Program-made: the position numbers and the translations under genes
Source: Pseudobdellovibrionaceae bacterium
GTDB lineage: Bacteria > Bdellovibrionota > Bdellovibrionia > Bdellovibrionales > Bdellovibrionaceae
Direction of reading: 5' to 3'
NCBI GenBank assembly: GCA_014376325.1
Contig: JACMRP010000183.1
Span: 1 to 6,975 of the forward strand
Length of the DNA: 6,975 nucleotides
In this document: positions 6,050 to 6,975 of the stretch, piece by piece
Layout of the letters: every line of letters begins with the position of its first letter
Position numbering within the stretch: the first letter of the stretch is position 1
Notes under the pieces: generated by a model
Told to the model about the DNA's origin: nothing
The model's input: only the letters and a program-made list of their open reading frames with translations
Databases searched by the model: none

Positions 6050-6975
6050 ATGAAACTGAGACTCCTCGTCATCATCTTGACCGCCGCCGCTCTTTTTTCG
6101 GGAGTGGTTTTGTGGCGCGTGGATCGTTTTGTTTACGGTGATCGTATGGCGTGGGCCGAAGCTCAGTCGCGAAGCCAGATTTCTTCGATGATTCAAGCCA
6201 TCGGCGTCGAGATCAATTCTGCCCGGCGCCAACTTTCAACGGTCAATTCAGACACTTTCAAATCCGACCGCACGAACTGGAAAAACTTTCAGCCGTATTA
6301 CGCCGTTGCATTGATGACGAGTCAAAACGGGTCGATGGCGATCACGCAGATGACGACCAAAGCAGATTCGGTCGCGGCCACTTGGACTCCGGTTCAGCTA
6401 GGTCAGTACCTTGGTTTTTTAGGCAAAGAATTAGAAAGTCGCGGCACCGTCATTTTACGTTCGTTCAAAGACCCAAAAAAGAATACGCACGTCGCGGTTA
6501 TTTTTGCGGGCGGTGGTCACGCTTATATCATGGTTGGCAACGGCGGCAACTTTCAGTCCCTAATCGAATCGCAGCGGGGCTCTATGAATTCGTTCGCGAT
6601 CGTCGCGAATGACGGGTTAACGATCAGTCACGCAACTCCAGAATACATCGGCACCGTCATGAGCGACAGTACGTTGTTTAAAGAGATTCGCCAGACCGGT
6701 TCGGCGCAAGGCCTCGGTACCTACATGCAGGGCAAGAAACAAGTTTTCGGAATGTACGAAAAGGTTCCGAACTCGAGTGCTTACGTTATTTCTGTCGTGC
6801 CGATCGATGACCTGGTTCGCGGAAGACTTTCTTTAGCATGGCAGTTTGTATTTTTAGGAATCGGTTTTTCATTAATCGGTGCTGCGGGATACTTCTGGTA
6901 CGAAAAAAGAAATCCCCGATTTGCCGCAACGGCTGCAGCCGCCCCACCGGCAAAACCAGCGCAAGAAGTTCTTCC
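6050..6975 (+). CDS. Membrane sensor with periplasmic Cache-like domain (3' end outside window)
   Basis: The frame from ATG 6050 stays open for 308 codons to the right edge. Residues 4-22 form an N-terminal transmembrane helix, residues 23-260 a probable periplasmic domain, and residues 261-282 a second transmembrane helix. A short basic stretch (EKRNPR) and an Ala/Pro-rich linker from about 291 follow. Two-helix topology with a large extracytoplasmic domain is typical of sensor kinases, nucleotide cyclases, diguanylate cyclases and chemoreceptors. The segment AIVANDGLTISHATPEYIG near 183-201, followed by a GTYMQGKKQVFGMYEKVP stretch and YVISVVPIDDL (245-255), resembles the membrane-proximal part of double Cache domains. 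That similarity is from memory, not a search. The output domain is beyond the window, so the class is undecided. AGGGAA (6035-6040) lies nine bases before the ATG and supports this start. It is transcribed divergently from nadB. Confidence 0.82.
   Translation, partial: MKLRLLVIILTAAALFSGVVLWRVDRFVYGDRMAWAEAQSRSQISSMIQAIGVEINSARRQLSTVNSDTFKSDRTNWKNFQPYYAVALMTSQNGSMAITQMTTKADSVAATWTPVQLGQYLGFLGKELESRGTVILRSFKDPKKNTHVAVIFAGGGHAYIMVGNGGNFQSLIESQRGSMNSFAIVANDGLTISHATPEYIGTVMSDSTLFKEIRQTGSAQGLGTYMQGKKQVFGMYEKVPNSSAYVISVVPIDDLVRGRLSLAWQFVFLGIGFSLIGAAGYFWYEKRNPRFAATAAAAPPAKPAQEVL

Noticed and set aside
6151..6612. A 153-codon + strand open frame.
   Set aside because: It is out of frame with the longer open frame from 6050, which has clear membrane helices and a ribosome binding site. 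Its Arg/His/Ser-rich translation looks like a shadow.

Overview
The window suggests a Gram-negative bacterium, probably a Bdellovibrionota-like or other former deltaproteobacterium. This is inferred from moderate GC content, the general look of the proteins, a lipobox-bearing lipoprotein and a membrane sensor with a likely periplasmic domain. No single marker gene fixes the lineage. The content is mostly chromosomal housekeeping and accessory genes. I saw no tRNA, rRNA, CRISPR array, insertion sequence or phage gene.

Left block, + strand (1-2301): three tightly packed genes that look like one operon. The first is the C-terminal half of a sensor histidine kinase that enters from the left edge. 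The second is a ribonuclease HI with all catalytic residues and an extra C-terminal domain that matches the RNA/DNA hybrid-binding domain (viroplasmin-like) usually found at the N-terminus of RNase H1. The third is a classical short-chain dehydrogenase. The first two genes meet at TAATG and the next pair are one base apart, so translational coupling is likely.

Central block, - strand (5915 down to 2358): an apparent four-member operon read right to left. It runs nadB (L-aspartate oxidase, first step of de novo NAD synthesis), an alpha/beta hydrolase of the monoglyceride lipase/lysophospholipase type, a small lipoprotein of unknown function, and a decayed remnant of a sterol desaturase/fatty acid hydroxylase family gene. 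The remnant keeps the family's C-terminal signature and part of its N-terminal membrane region. It lacks the histidine boxes, and one conserved segment is readable only in another frame. The left and central blocks converge around 2302-2357, a short gap with small inverted repeats but no convincing intrinsic terminator.

Right block, + strand (6050 to the right edge): a divergently transcribed membrane sensor with two transmembrane helices and a likely periplasmic ligand-binding (Cache-like) domain. Its cytoplasmic output domain is cut off by the window. The 134-base gap between nadB and this gene holds a plausible pair of divergent sigma-70-type promoters whose -10 elements overlap, plus a 10-base palindrome on the nadB side.

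No wholly new system is evident. The points most worth a second look are the RNase HI with a C-terminal hybrid-binding domain, the desaturase pseudogene, and the shared promoter region between nadB and the sensor gene.
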